Assembly (NCBI RefSeq): GCF_001700965.1
Contig: NZ_CP016756.1
Location: 4,454,501 to 4,518,500 of the forward strand
DNA from: Stenotrophomonas nitritireducens
GTDB lineage: Bacteria; Pseudomonadota; Gammaproteobacteria; Xanthomonadales; Xanthomonadaceae
DNA: 64,000 bases
Direction of reading: 5' to 3'
Shown here: positions 39,409-46,569 of the stretch, one piece after another
Numbering within the stretch: the stretch's first letter is position 1
How the letters are laid out: the number at the start of each line of letters is the position of its first letter
Position numbers and translations under genes: made by a program
The notes under the pieces: generated by a model
The model's database searches: none
Told to the model about the DNA's origin: nothing
What the model saw: only the letters and a program-made list of their open reading frames with translations

Positions 39409-40416
39409 ATGACGACCCGCAGACAGTTCCTGCAGACCTCCGCCTTGCTTGGCGCATTGGGCACGACGGCGCCCGGGGTGCTCGCATCACCCGCTGCGGC
39501 CAACGGCGCGCGCGTGGTATCGACCTGGGATTTCGGCGTGGGCGCCAACCAGGCCGCGTGGAAGGTGCTGGCCGCAGGTGGCAGTGCATTGGATGCGGTG
39601 GAAGCCGGCGCACGCTGGGCCGAGAGCGAGCTGTGCAATTCCACGGTGGGCCATTGCGGCAATCCCGACCGCGACGGCGTGCTGAGCCTGGATGCCAGCA
39701 TCATGTCTGGTGATGGCCGCTGCGGCTCGGTTGCGGCAATCGTCGATATCCTGCATCCCATCACCGTGGCCCGCGCGGTGATGGAGAAAACCCCGCACGT
39801 GATGCTGGTAGGCGAGGGCGCGCAGCAGTTCGCGGTACAGCAAGGCCATGAACGGCGGAACCTGCTGACGCCGGCAGCGGAAAAAGCCTGGCGCGAGTGG
39901 CTCAAAACCGAACACTACGCACCGCAGATCAACGCCGAACGCCGCGGTATTCCCGGCGACAAAGACAACCACGACACGCTGGGCATGATCGCCATCGATA
40001 ACAAGGGCGATATGGCCGGTGCCTGCACCACCAGCGGCATGGCCTTCAAGATGCATGGCCGCGTCGGTGACAGCCCGATCATCGGCGCCGGCCTGTACGT
40101 GGACAACGAAGTGGGCGCCGCCACCGCATCCGGCATGGGCGAAGAGATGATCCGCAATGCGGCGTCTTTCCTGGTGGTTGAATTGATGCGGCAAGGCCGC
40201 TCACCGGCCGACGCCTGCCTCGAAGCCATCCAGCGCGTGGTTCGCAAACGACCCGAGGCCAGCCGTACCTTGCAGGTCTGCTTCCTGGCAATGAACCGCA
40301 GTGGGGAAGTGGGCGCCTACGCGCTGCATCGCGGCTTCGTGTATGCGGTATGCGACAGCAACAAACAGGATGCCTTGCTTGAATCAGCCTCGGTGTACAC
40401 GAGCACGCAGGCATGA
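39409..40416 (+). CDS. N4-(beta-N-acetylglucosaminyl)-L-asparaginase, exported
   Basis: An Ntn-hydrolase that cleaves the GlcNAc-Asn bond of glycoasparagine. The 335-residue precursor starts with a Tat-like signal (MTTRRQFLQTSALLGALG) and contains the self-processing site: Thr190 in NHDTLGMIAIDNKGDMAGAC would become the N-terminal nucleophile. GRVGDSPIIGAGLYVDNEVG is also conserved. The start is the Met opening the signal; cutC overlaps by four bases. With glk it suggests use of host or fungal glycoprotein glycans. Confidence 0.93.
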   Translation: MTTRRQFLQTSALLGALGTTAPGVLASPAAANGARVVSTWDFGVGANQAAWKVLAAGGSALDAVEAGARWAESELCNSTVGHCGNPDRDGVLSLDASIMSGDGRCGSVAAIVDILHPITVARAVMEKTPHVMLVGEGAQQFAVQQGHERRNLLTPAAEKAWREWLKTEHYAPQINAERRGIPGDKDNHDTLGMIAIDNKGDMAGACTTSGMAFKMHGRVGDSPIIGAGLYVDNEVGAATASGMGEEMIRNAASFLVVELMRQGRSPADACLEAIQRVVRKRPEASRTLQVCFLAMNRSGEVGAYALHRGFVYAVCDSNKQDALLESASVYTSTQA

Positions 40417-41150
40417 GTTCGCCGTACCTGCTGGAAATCGCCTGCAATTCGGCGATGTCGGCACTGGCCGCGCAACAAGGTGGCGCCAACCGCATTGAAC
40501 TATTCGAGAACCTGGAGCAGGGCGGCACCACGCCGTCCTCCGGCAGCATCGCCATCGCACGCGACAAGGTGCAGATTCCGCTGTACGTATTGATCCGCCC
40601 GCGCCCAGGCGACTTTCATTACGGACCAATCGAAACAGAGATCATGCTGCGCGACATCGCCCACTGCCGGCAGCTCGGCTGCGACGGTGTGGTGATTGGT
40701 GCATTGGATGCAGATGGCCAGATCGACGTAGCGCTATGTCGTGAACTGATACGTGTTGCCGGGCCATTGGACATTACCTTCCATCGCGCATTCGACGCCG
40801 CACGTGATCTACCTGCAGCGCTCGAGCAGATAGTTGAGCTGGGCATCAAACGCATTCTCAGCTCGGGCGGCCAAACCAGCGCCGTCGAAGGCAGCGCAAG
40901 GCTTGCCAAGCTGGTCAAACAGGCCGGATATCGCCTGCAATTGATGGCCGGGGCAGGGTTGAACGCAGCAAACATCGCGGACGTGGCGCGGCAATCGGGC
41001 TGCCTGCAATTGCACGCATCAGCCAAGGCGCTACAACGATCAGCGATGCGTTACCGGAATCCGGCATTGAAGGGTTTGGAGAGCAATTGGGTGCAGAGCC
41101 AGGCCGAAATGGTCTGCGCATTGCGGCAAGCCTTGGACGCGATCAGCTGA
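40413..41150 (+). CDS. cutC: CutC-family protein
   Basis: A TIM-barrel protein of 245 residues (LLEIACNSAMSALAAQQGGA; GGTTPSSGSIAIARDKVQIP; DITFHRAFDAARDLPAALEQ). The family was named for copper homeostasis in E. coli, but that role is disputed, and its placement after a glycosylasparaginase and glucokinase suggests a carbohydrate role. The ATG overlaps the preceding stop. It is the last host gene before the dif region. Confidence 0.93.
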   Translation: MSSPYLLEIACNSAMSALAAQQGGANRIELFENLEQGGTTPSSGSIAIARDKVQIPLYVLIRPRPGDFHYGPIETEIMLRDIAHCRQLGCDGVVIGALDADGQIDVALCRELIRVAGPLDITFHRAFDAARDLPAALEQIVELGIKRILSSGGQTSAVEGSARLAKLVKQAGYRLQLMAGAGLNAANIADVARQSGCLQLHASAKALQRSAMRYRNPALKGLESNWVQSQAEMVCALRQALDAIS

Positions 41151-41172
41151 GGCTGGCAGGGTCATCTCTCGG

Positions 41173-41304
41173 CCAATTAAAGTGACGAATCACTTTAATT
41201 GGCGCTATTGAAGATTGTCGGCGGAGCCGAACCTGCCTGGATCAAGATCCATTCGATTCCTTAGCTTGTGCGCCAGATTAAGGTGATTCGTCACTTTAAT
41301 AAGG
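41173..41304. repeat. Pair of inverted AT-rich palindromes with GTGACGAATCAC core
   Basis: At 41173-41202 two perfect 13-base arms (CCAATTAAAGTGA and its complement) flank CGAA. At 41277-41300 an inverted near-copy (ATTAAGGTGATTCGTCACTT...) carries the complementary TTCG centre; the adjacent GGCGC and GCGCC further extend the mirror symmetry. A third, degenerate copy with core GTGACGAGTCAC lies at 41473-41484. The pattern could be paired operators of a lost regulator or toxin-antitoxin unit, or the ends of a small non-autonomous element of about 130 bases. The first copy may also terminate cutC. Confidence 0.65.
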
Positions 41305-41518
41305 GGTCGGGAATAAGGGGGATCGGGCACTCATTGTCCGCAGCAGAACTTTGCGGATGAAGCCTCTGAATTTCATGCCGCGTGGCGGCCCGGAGCCCCC
41401 ATAACGCGATGCCCAGGGTGGCCCTCAGAGCAGCAGCCTCACAGAGGTGCACAGCCAACAGATGGCATTTAAACGTGACGAGTCACTAAATTGCCGTCGA
41501 GCTCGCAATAGCCGGTAA

Positions 41519-41758
41519 GGGCCGCTCCACGCACAGACTGCCGAGGTTGCGGCTTCAAATCTGGAGCGTTTCCGGGGACTAAGCACGCCAGATTTCAAGG
41601 ATGTAGACGGAATTGCATGGATCACACGGCTTAGCAACAAAGGAGCTTACGCGCTGCTGCATATCCAGCACGATGTCATGGCACTCGGTGCCAAAGAAAG
41701 GCATTGGGCGAAGGCAAGAGCTACAGGTAAATCGCTTTTAGTTCGGCGCCGTTGCTAG
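41519..41758 (+). pseudogene. Decayed ORF fragment abutting dif
   Basis: An open frame of 79 codons without an ATG reads TPDFKDVDGIAWITRLSNKG, then AYALLHIQHDVMALGAKERH and ends five bases before dif. Its composition looks like real protein, and the same frame upstream (AFKRDESLNCRR) is broken by one stop at 41516. I do not recognise the family. The rest of 41151-41763 shows only the palindromes described above. Confidence 0.35.
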
Positions 41759-41763
41759 AACTT

Positions 41764-41793
41764 ATTTTACATAATATACATTATGCGAAATGG
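41764..41793 (+). other. Chromosomal dif site / prophage attL
   Basis: The 28 bases 41764-41791 have the XerCD dif architecture: an 11-base arm ATTTTACATAA, centre TATACA, and arm TTATGCGAAAT. About 23 of 28 positions match the complement of E. coli dif as I remember it. The 19-base core TATACATTATGCGAAATGG starting at 41775 is repeated exactly at 49100-49118, the other prophage boundary. Filamentous phages of xanthomonads are known to integrate here with host XerC/XerD. Confidence 0.85.
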
Positions 41794-41880
41794 CGTAGTG
41801 AAACGCCTGCGCTGGATCTGGCTTTGGATCTCATCTCACCTACCATCCCGGCCTCCTAAGGATCAGGGGGAAATTGAGGC

Positions 41881-42234
41881 ATGAGTGACAACTACAACAT
41901 CGACCGCAGGCCGCCTTGCTGGCCGACCGGAGAACAATGCCCGAACGCGTGTGCATCAGCGCACCACCGGCACATCATCGAAAACCACGTCGAGCTCCAC
42001 GGCCCTTGGGCTGGATGGCGACTGGCTGGCCGTGATCTGGTCGCGCCGTCCGGCGAACGAATCCCAGAGCGTCGGCTGCGCGGCCTTCTCTGGCGCGCCG
42101 ATGCCTCTGATTTACGTGACGCGACACGTAAAAGGAACGCTGCGCGAAAAGCCGGTCAGCGGTCGATGGTAAAGGTCGTTGTCGTAGACCTGGGCGAATG
42201 GAGGGAACGCCACTTCGGGACCCGCGCAGGATAA
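41881..42234 (+). CDS. Phage DUF3653-like small protein
   Basis: A 117-residue protein with HGPWAGWRLAGRDLVAPSGE, RRLRGLLWR and VKVVVVDLGEWRERHFGTRA, which I recall from a family (DUF3653) found in Xanthomonas filamentous phages; function unknown. Its ATG overlaps, as ATGA, the end of a reading frame that in circular phage DNA would continue from the repressor gene through the attachment core. This suggests that in the free phage it is translationally coupled to the repressor. Confidence 0.7.
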   Translation: MSDNYNIDRRPPCWPTGEQCPNACASAHHRHIIENHVELHGPWAGWRLAGRDLVAPSGERIPERRLRGLLWRADASDLRDATRKRNAARKAGQRSMVKVVVVDLGEWRERHFGTRAG

Positions 42235-42244
42235 GAGCGCATCC

Positions 42245-42263
42245 GTAGGGGCCTTGCCCCTAC
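42245..42263. other. Perfect hairpin, candidate phage replication origin or terminator
   Basis: GTAGGGGC, a three-base CTT loop, and GCCCCTAC form a perfect stem in the 70-base gap between the two plus-strand accessory genes. Filamentous phages keep their origins in such hairpins near the end of the morphogenesis genes. No T run follows, so a terminator is less likely. Confidence 0.45.
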
Positions 42264-42304
42264 ACCCCAGCTACAATCGAAACGGAGGCTACAAGGGGTA
42301 AATC

Positions 42305-42709
42305 ATGGAACGAAAAAAACCGACTTTCAGCAAGCCCGACATGGACGAAATTCGATTCCGTGAGCCAGCTCGGCAGCGGAAAAGTGATTCCGGCAACGGC
42401 CTCGTTTGGAAAATCGCAATCGGAGTTTTTGTAGGCATGTCGATCTGCCTAATAGCCACGTGCTCGCTAGTTGGCATAGGTGCCGCTGCTGTCGCAGAAC
42501 AAGAAGATCAAGCCCGTAAGGCTGCAGTAGATGAGTTCCTGCGCACAGCGAATGATCCGGACCCGTTCGGTTTCGAAGCGCGCGCAGCAGAAGAACGCCG
42601 TATTGAAATGGAGCGGCGAGCACTTCGACCAGGTCAGCGCTGCATGCAAGGAAAGCGGTTAGAGCGCATCGAAGGCGGTTGGAAAGACGTCCCGAACGAA
42701 CCATGTTGA
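42305..42709 (+). CDS. Phage single-pass membrane protein, unknown
   Basis: A 134-residue protein with a charged N-terminus, one membrane segment (IAIGVFVGMSICLIATCSLV) and a charged, coiled C-terminal part ending QRCMQGKRLERIEGGWKDVP. An AGGGG ribosome-binding site precedes the ATG. It converges with the Zot gene, leaving one base between the stops. Possibly an immunity or accessory protein; no family recognised. Confidence 0.65.
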   Translation: MERKKPTFSKPDMDEIRFREPARQRKSDSGNGLVWKIAIGVFVGMSICLIATCSLVGIGAAAVAEQEDQARKAAVDEFLRTANDPDPFGFEARAAEERRIEMERRALRPGQRCMQGKRLERIEGGWKDVPNEPC

Positions 42710-42710
42710 T

Positions 42711-43874
42711 TCAAAGCGTGCTCGTGGGCGGTGTGTAGCCTCCGATAGTTCGCGCCGGGTTTTTCGGGAACACATCTCCACGACTGCCAGACGAATAGCC
42801 AACCACCGACGATGGTGCACCTGCCTGCGACAAATGCGTCGGCTGCGCGTCCCCTGCCCCATATGGAACCGGACCACCCTGAGGCGGCTGCGCTGGCTGT
42901 TTGTATGGATTATATGGCTCGCCCCAACGCGCAATGTCGCGGCAAACGTCATCGCGCAACACTACCCGGGTACTCTGCTCTGTAACGCACCGACAGCTGT
43001 TTTCCGATGCCATGCAGTACACATGGGGATCTGATACCACGGCCCGGTCAACGTAAGCGGGCGCTGACCAAGGAACGTCCGCAACCATCGGTGTCAAAGC
43101 GGCTATGTACTGCTCGCCAGTTCGCGGGGCTGGACGTTCGCCATCTGACCTGACCGCCGAAGCCGAGGACTGGCCGGGCTGCGCCACAGGCGCAGTCGCG
43201 GCCATTTCCTCAGCTTCGGCTTGCCCCCTAATGCCTTTCCAGAACAGCCAACCGAACACGCTCGCAGCCAACAAGATCGCTATGGGGCCGGTGATCAGAA
43301 CCTTCTTCAGTAGCGCTGGCATCCGGTACTTGACCGTGTGCAGTTCCGCGCTCTTGTAGTACTGGAAATACTTCTGCGGCAGCTTCCATTTCTCGTGATC
43401 GTAAAGCCCTTTGATGCGCTTGAGGCCCATGCGGACCTCATCCATGACCTGATGATTTCGGAAGATAAAGGTTTCATCCTTACCCGACTGGCGCAGCAAA
43501 TGCTCATGGAAGCCAACCAGCCCGCGCAGGTGTGTATCCAGGTAATTCGGCTGCTGCGTTGCCAGCACAAGACGCACGCCAACGTGCCGGATCGTCTCCA
43601 TTGCGCTGATGTATTCGGGCGGATCACCACCGCGCCGTGCGCGGAAATACTGCTGCGCCTCATCAACAAACAATACCGCACCCGCCGGCAGATCACGCCA
43701 CCGAGTCGGATCATCCCATGGCGTCACGCCGGGCACAGAAATGCCGTTGATATTGCAGGTATACACATGCTCGCCCTTCTCCACTAGCTCAACAATCCGC
43801 TGCGTCATACGCAACGACTTGCCCGAACCGGGCAAGCCAGTGAGAAGAGAAATTGAAGCGGTGTCACCGATCAT
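42711..43874 (-). CDS. Zot-like phage assembly ATPase (pI)
   Basis: The inner-membrane assembly ATPase of filamentous phages. The 387-residue product has Walker A in SLLTGLPGSGKSLRMTQRIV, a Walker B-like AVLFVDEAQQYFRARRGG, and a membrane helix near residues 200-220 (VLITGPIAILLAASVFGWLF), giving an N-terminal cytoplasmic ATPase and a C-terminal periplasmic tail. It overlaps the preceding coat-protein gene by four bases. It belongs to the family named after zonula occludens toxin of Vibrio phage CTX; toxicity is not implied. Confidence 0.93.
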   Translation of the reverse strand: MIGDTASISLLTGLPGSGKSLRMTQRIVELVEKGEHVYTCNINGISVPGVTPWDDPTRWRDLPAGAVLFVDEAQQYFRARRGGDPPEYISAMETIRHVGVRLVLATQQPNYLDTHLRGLVGFHEHLLRQSGKDETFIFRNHQVMDEVRMGLKRIKGLYDHEKWKLPQKYFQYYKSAELHTVKYRMPALLKKVLITGPIAILLAASVFGWLFWKGIRGQAEAEEMAATAPVAQPGQSSASAVRSDGERPAPRTGEQYIAALTPMVADVPWSAPAYVDRAVVSDPHVYCMASENSCRCVTEQSTRVVLRDDVCRDIARWGEPYNPYKQPAQPPQGGPVPYGAGDAQPTHLSQAGAPSSVVGYSSGSRGDVFPKNPARTIGGYTPPTSTL

Positions 43875-44185
43875 ACTGGCGGCTCATATTTGCGAGAGAG
43901 AAAAACACGCTGCACGCCTTGGATGCCATAGGCACTAAGCATGATTGAAATTGCGGTATCCAAACCAAGCGCATGTACCCAATTCGCTGCAATCGCTGGA
44001 ACGGCGTTCCAAACGTTGACTGCTTGATCAATAAGCGGTTCATAGACGAAATGCTGAGCAGCGAAGCCCAGCCCAAGCGCGCTGAGGGCCTTGCCGATCC
44101 ACAGCGCAAGTTTGAGTTTGAGCAGCTTGTTGAGCACACCCGCAAGCGCGCCGAGAAAGGGATTGTCAACGGAGAACCACGACAT
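43871..44185 (-). CDS. Minor coat protein (DUF2523 / pVI-like)
   Basis: A 104-residue hydrophobic protein with three probable membrane segments (FLGALAGVLNKLLKLKLALW; LGLGFAAQHFVYEPLI; AISIMLSAYGIQGVQRVFLS). Size, position between the adsorption protein and Zot, and the sequence fit the DUF2523 family of Inovirus end-cap proteins. Confidence 0.85.
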   Translation of the reverse strand: MSWFSVDNPFLGALAGVLNKLLKLKLALWIGKALSALGLGFAAQHFVYEPLIDQAVNVWNAVPAIAANWVHALGLDTAISIMLSAYGIQGVQRVFLSRKYEPPV

Positions 44186-44186
44186 A

Positions 44187-45692
44187 TCAGCGTCTCCACA
44201 AAATTGGAAAGGCCGCGATCATGGCCGCAGCAATGATGATCTTCTTGATGATGGCGAGTGCGTCATAGAAGCCCTGAGGCATCACAACTTTAGTGCCCAT
44301 GATGTCCACGTCAGGAATAACGTTTCCGCCGCCGATGCTCAGCCTATTCTGATTCAGCGTTGGCGTTACCCCATCCCCTGCCCAAAGGCCACCCACTACA
44401 CCCGCCAGATCATCCCCTGCCCCGTCGGCTGCCCCTGACCGCGCATCACCCTTCGCAGCATCCCTATCGCCCTCAAACGAGCAGCGCTGCTTCCACTGCT
44501 GCAACACTTGTGAATAAGCCTCTGCCTTGCAGCTCTTGCCGGCACAGACAGGTATGTCGTTCTCACCGCAGCCAGTACCATTTGTGATTTCGTTGCCCTT
44601 GGTATTGCACTCAATTTTCCAAGTGAATTTGAGCTGTAGGCACTTCAATGTGTCTCCAGTGCAGATCGGCGGCGTGTCGCAGTTGCCAGAATCCGTGGCT
44701 GAATCACCATCATCCTTATCACCGTCCTTACCATCGCCCTTGGACGGTTTCCCGTTGCCAGATGTGTTACCGGAACCATCTGGCTGATTATCGCCCGTAC
44801 TGTTCTTGGCGCTCCCTGCAGGAGCTGTTTGGTAATTGGTTACGTTGTAAGTTGTGCAGGTGTTATTAATGCATGCGGTCTGCTGGTGCCCCTCCTTTCG
44901 TTGCCAATCTTTGTTATCAATTTTTACATTCGGTGGAGTGACTGGCTCACCCTTCTTGCCCTTTACCTGGGCATCGTCACCATCGATCTTCTTGCCAGTT
45001 TCGTTCGGCGTCCAGCAAAAAGTTTTCCCCGTTGATGCTGTAGCACAATGATCACCGTTTGACTTGAAACAGGACGTCTGACCGCCACCCAATGCAGTGC
45101 ATTCTGGCTCGGTGGGCTTAGGCTGCTCTTCACGAGTGTCGATAGCACCGTTCTGGCTCAGAGATTGAGAAGTACATGTTTCATTGAGGTACGTTGCGTT
45201 ACGACGCCCATAGAGCATGACGCCGCCTGGCTGACTATATGAAATCTGCTCTTGTTGGATTTTGCAGCCAGCAACACAGCTGGGCCATGGCATTGGACTT
45301 CCAGCTGACTTGTCACCTGCTGGAGTCGTCACGTTTCGAGCGGAACACGTTTTTCCGCTCGAGAACCAAAAAGTTTTAGACGAATCGCCGCCATCAGAAC
45401 CGGAAACCCGGCAACGCGGAGTGCTGGGGCCGGTAGCGTGCACAACACACTCAAACCCGCCATTCCCGTATGAGTCAACAACGGAAGTGCAGTCTTTGGC
45501 AATTTTGGGATAACCGCCATAAGGCTCGTAATAAGACATGCTGTTGGAGACAGCAGCCTTGCACTGCGAATACGCTTCGCCCTGATCGCAAATACCGCTA
45601 GATGCACATGAAGCAGAAGATTGCGCCTGCACAGGATCGATACCTTGCCACACATACGCAGCGACAAGCAGCAGTGTAAAAAGCCAACGCAT
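44187..45692 (-). CDS. Phage adsorption / minor coat protein (pIII-like)
   Basis: A 501-residue Cys-rich protein with a signal peptide (MRWLFTLLLVAAYVWQG...), a long glycine/serine/asparagine/aspartate linker (about 320-370, rich in DGKDGDKDDGDSATDSG), and a C-terminal membrane anchor (DALAIIKKIIIAAAMIAAFP). This N-domain, linker and anchor layout is that of the host-binding tip protein. I start at MRWLF because its ATG directly overlaps the stop of the 22-codon coat-like gene (TGATG); the longer frame has no signal peptide. Confidence 0.85.
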   Translation of the reverse strand: MRWLFTLLLVAAYVWQGIDPVQAQSSASCASSGICDQGEAYSQCKAAVSNSMSYYEPYGGYPKIAKDCTSVVDSYGNGGFECVVHATGPSTPRCRVSGSDGGDSSKTFWFSSGKTCSARNVTTPAGDKSAGSPMPWPSCVAGCKIQQEQISYSQPGGVMLYGRRNATYLNETCTSQSLSQNGAIDTREEQPKPTEPECTALGGGQTSCFKSNGDHCATASTGKTFCWTPNETGKKIDGDDAQVKGKKGEPVTPPNVKIDNKDWQRKEGHQQTACINNTCTTYNVTNYQTAPAGSAKNSTGDNQPDGSGNTSGNGKPSKGDGKDGDKDDGDSATDSGNCDTPPICTGDTLKCLQLKFTWKIECNTKGNEITNGTGCGENDIPVCAGKSCKAEAYSQVLQQWKQRCSFEGDRDAAKGDARSGAADGAGDDLAGVVGGLWAGDGVTPTLNQNRLSIGGGNVIPDVDIMGTKVVMPQGFYDALAIIKKIIIAAAMIAAFPILWRR

Positions 45693-45760
45693 CAGATCAG
45701 CCCATCCGCGACGATGTAACCGCCGATGATCCAAAGAACAAGAACAAGTAGTCCGGTCAT
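45692..45760 (-). CDS. 22-residue hydrophobic protein, candidate pVII/pIX-type tip coat
   Basis: ATG-to-TGA frame reading MTGLLVLVLWIIGGYIVADG plus two residues: one membrane span and nothing else. Its stop overlaps the start of the adsorption gene (TGATG), and it begins ten bases past the hairpin that follows the major coat gene. Small one-span proteins at this spot are the pVII/pIX-type tip coat proteins of Ff-like phages. It is too short for normal gene callers. Confidence 0.65.
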   Translation of the reverse strand: MTGLLVLVLWIIGGYIVADGLI

Positions 45761-45769
45761 GATGTGCGA

Positions 45770-45789
45770 AGGGCGGGTTTCCCCGCCCT
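45770..45789 (-). terminator. Attenuator hairpin after the major coat gene
   Basis: GGGCGGG and CCCGCCC form a perfect stem around a TTT-containing loop. On the minus strand it lies 16 bases after the major coat stop and before the 22-codon gene. Ff phages have a terminator at the same point so that the major coat protein is made in excess; the position here suggests the same use. Confidence 0.65.
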
Positions 45790-45804
45790 CCCCTTGTCGA
45801 TCGC

Positions 45805-46062
45805 TTACTTGCCGCCAATCAGGCCAAAGGCCTTCATGGTCCACTTACCTACGGCGTAGGCGGTATAGATCAGGACACCGGCAGCCACCATGGCAGCGAT
45901 TGCGGCCAGAACGGTGGCGCTGTCGAAACCATCAGCGGCGAACGCCAATCCAGGAGCGGCAGCAGCACCGCCAAGCGCCACAGCAGCGCCCACACGGTCA
46001 CGCAGCGAACGACCAACAGCCTTGGCACGAATCAGTGCAGTTTCACGAGTATTGCGATTCAT
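45805..46062 (-). CDS. Major coat protein (pVIII-like)
   Basis: An 85-residue precursor with a long signal peptide (RVGAAVALGGAAAAPGLAFA, cleavage before ADGFD at about residue 43), a single membrane span (ATVLAAIAAMVAAGVLIYTA) and a basic C-terminus (KWTMKAFGLIGGK) to face DNA. This is the standard Inovirus pVIII layout. The ATG overlaps the previous stop by four bases. Confidence 0.9.
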   Translation of the reverse strand: MNRNTRETALIRAKAVGRSLRDRVGAAVALGGAAAAPGLAFAADGFDSATVLAAIAAMVAAGVLIYTAYAVGKWTMKAFGLIGGK

Positions 46063-46262
46063 TCTTCATTTCCTTGTTTTGGGATGATCAAACGGAGTGC
46101 AGCGAGAGTTACAAGGCCAACAAAAATCGCTGGACCCACGGTGTTGGCCTGTTCGACCGTGGGAAGCATGTCCACCCAGCTGGGTTGATCCAGCCAAGCG
46201 GATTGAGCACACGACCCGTCCTGCAAAGGCACCGGATCGATGCATACGAGGACGCGGGCCAT
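46059..46262 (-). CDS. Small phage membrane protein
   Basis: A 67-residue protein: N-terminal Cys/Pro-containing segment (MARVLVCIDPVPLQDGSCAQ) and a C-terminal membrane span (VGPAIFVGLVTLAALRLIIP). It lies between the SSB-like gene and the major coat gene, as do pIX/pVII-like ORFs in Xanthomonas phages, and overlaps the major coat gene by four bases. Minor coat role is inferred. Confidence 0.75.
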   Translation of the reverse strand: MARVLVCIDPVPLQDGSCAQSAWLDQPSWVDMLPTVEQANTVGPAIFVGLVTLAALRLIIPKQGNEE

Positions 46263-46265
46263 GGG

Positions 46266-46556
46266 TTAAGCCTTGGCCGGAACGGTTGCGCGGACCAGCG
46301 CGGGGAACTTCGACCAGTTGGCCGTGCCCTTGTTGACCTGGATCATGGAAGCGGTGTCCATGACGTATTCGCCAACCGGATAAGCGGTCTGGCCTTCCTC
46401 AAGGCGCACGTCATATGGGTAGCCAAAGCCACCGGCTTCCAGCTTCGCTTTCTGCTTGCGCGTGGTGTAGGCGCGTTCCTTGCCGCTGTCGTCTTCGAAG
46501 GTGCCTTTGCGCTCGGTTACTTCGGCAGAGAGGATGGTGACCTTGATCAGTTCCAT
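46266..46556 (-). CDS. Phage single-stranded DNA-binding protein (pV-like)
   Basis: A 96-residue protein starting MELIKVTILSAEVTERKGTF; later parts read YDVRLEEGQTAYPVGEYVMD. Size and place directly after the replication gene and before the coat genes fit the ssDNA-binding pV that coats phage strands before assembly. The upstream in-frame extension is rejected because it reaches into the end of rep. Identification is mainly by position. Confidence 0.72.
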   Translation of the reverse strand: MELIKVTILSAEVTERKGTFEDDSGKERAYTTRKQKAKLEAGGFGYPYDVRLEEGQTAYPVGEYVMDTASMIQVNKGTANWSKFPALVRATVPAKA

Positions 46557-46569
46557 GATTTTTCCTTGG

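Noticed and set aside
41151..41763. CRISPR-like array because of repeated palindromes
   Set aside because: Only three copies with unequal spacing and inverted orientation; no cas genes. No CRISPR array was seen anywhere in the window.
42711..43874. Zot as a virulence toxin
   Set aside because: The domain layout is that of the phage assembly ATPase; nothing in the sequence indicates toxin activity.
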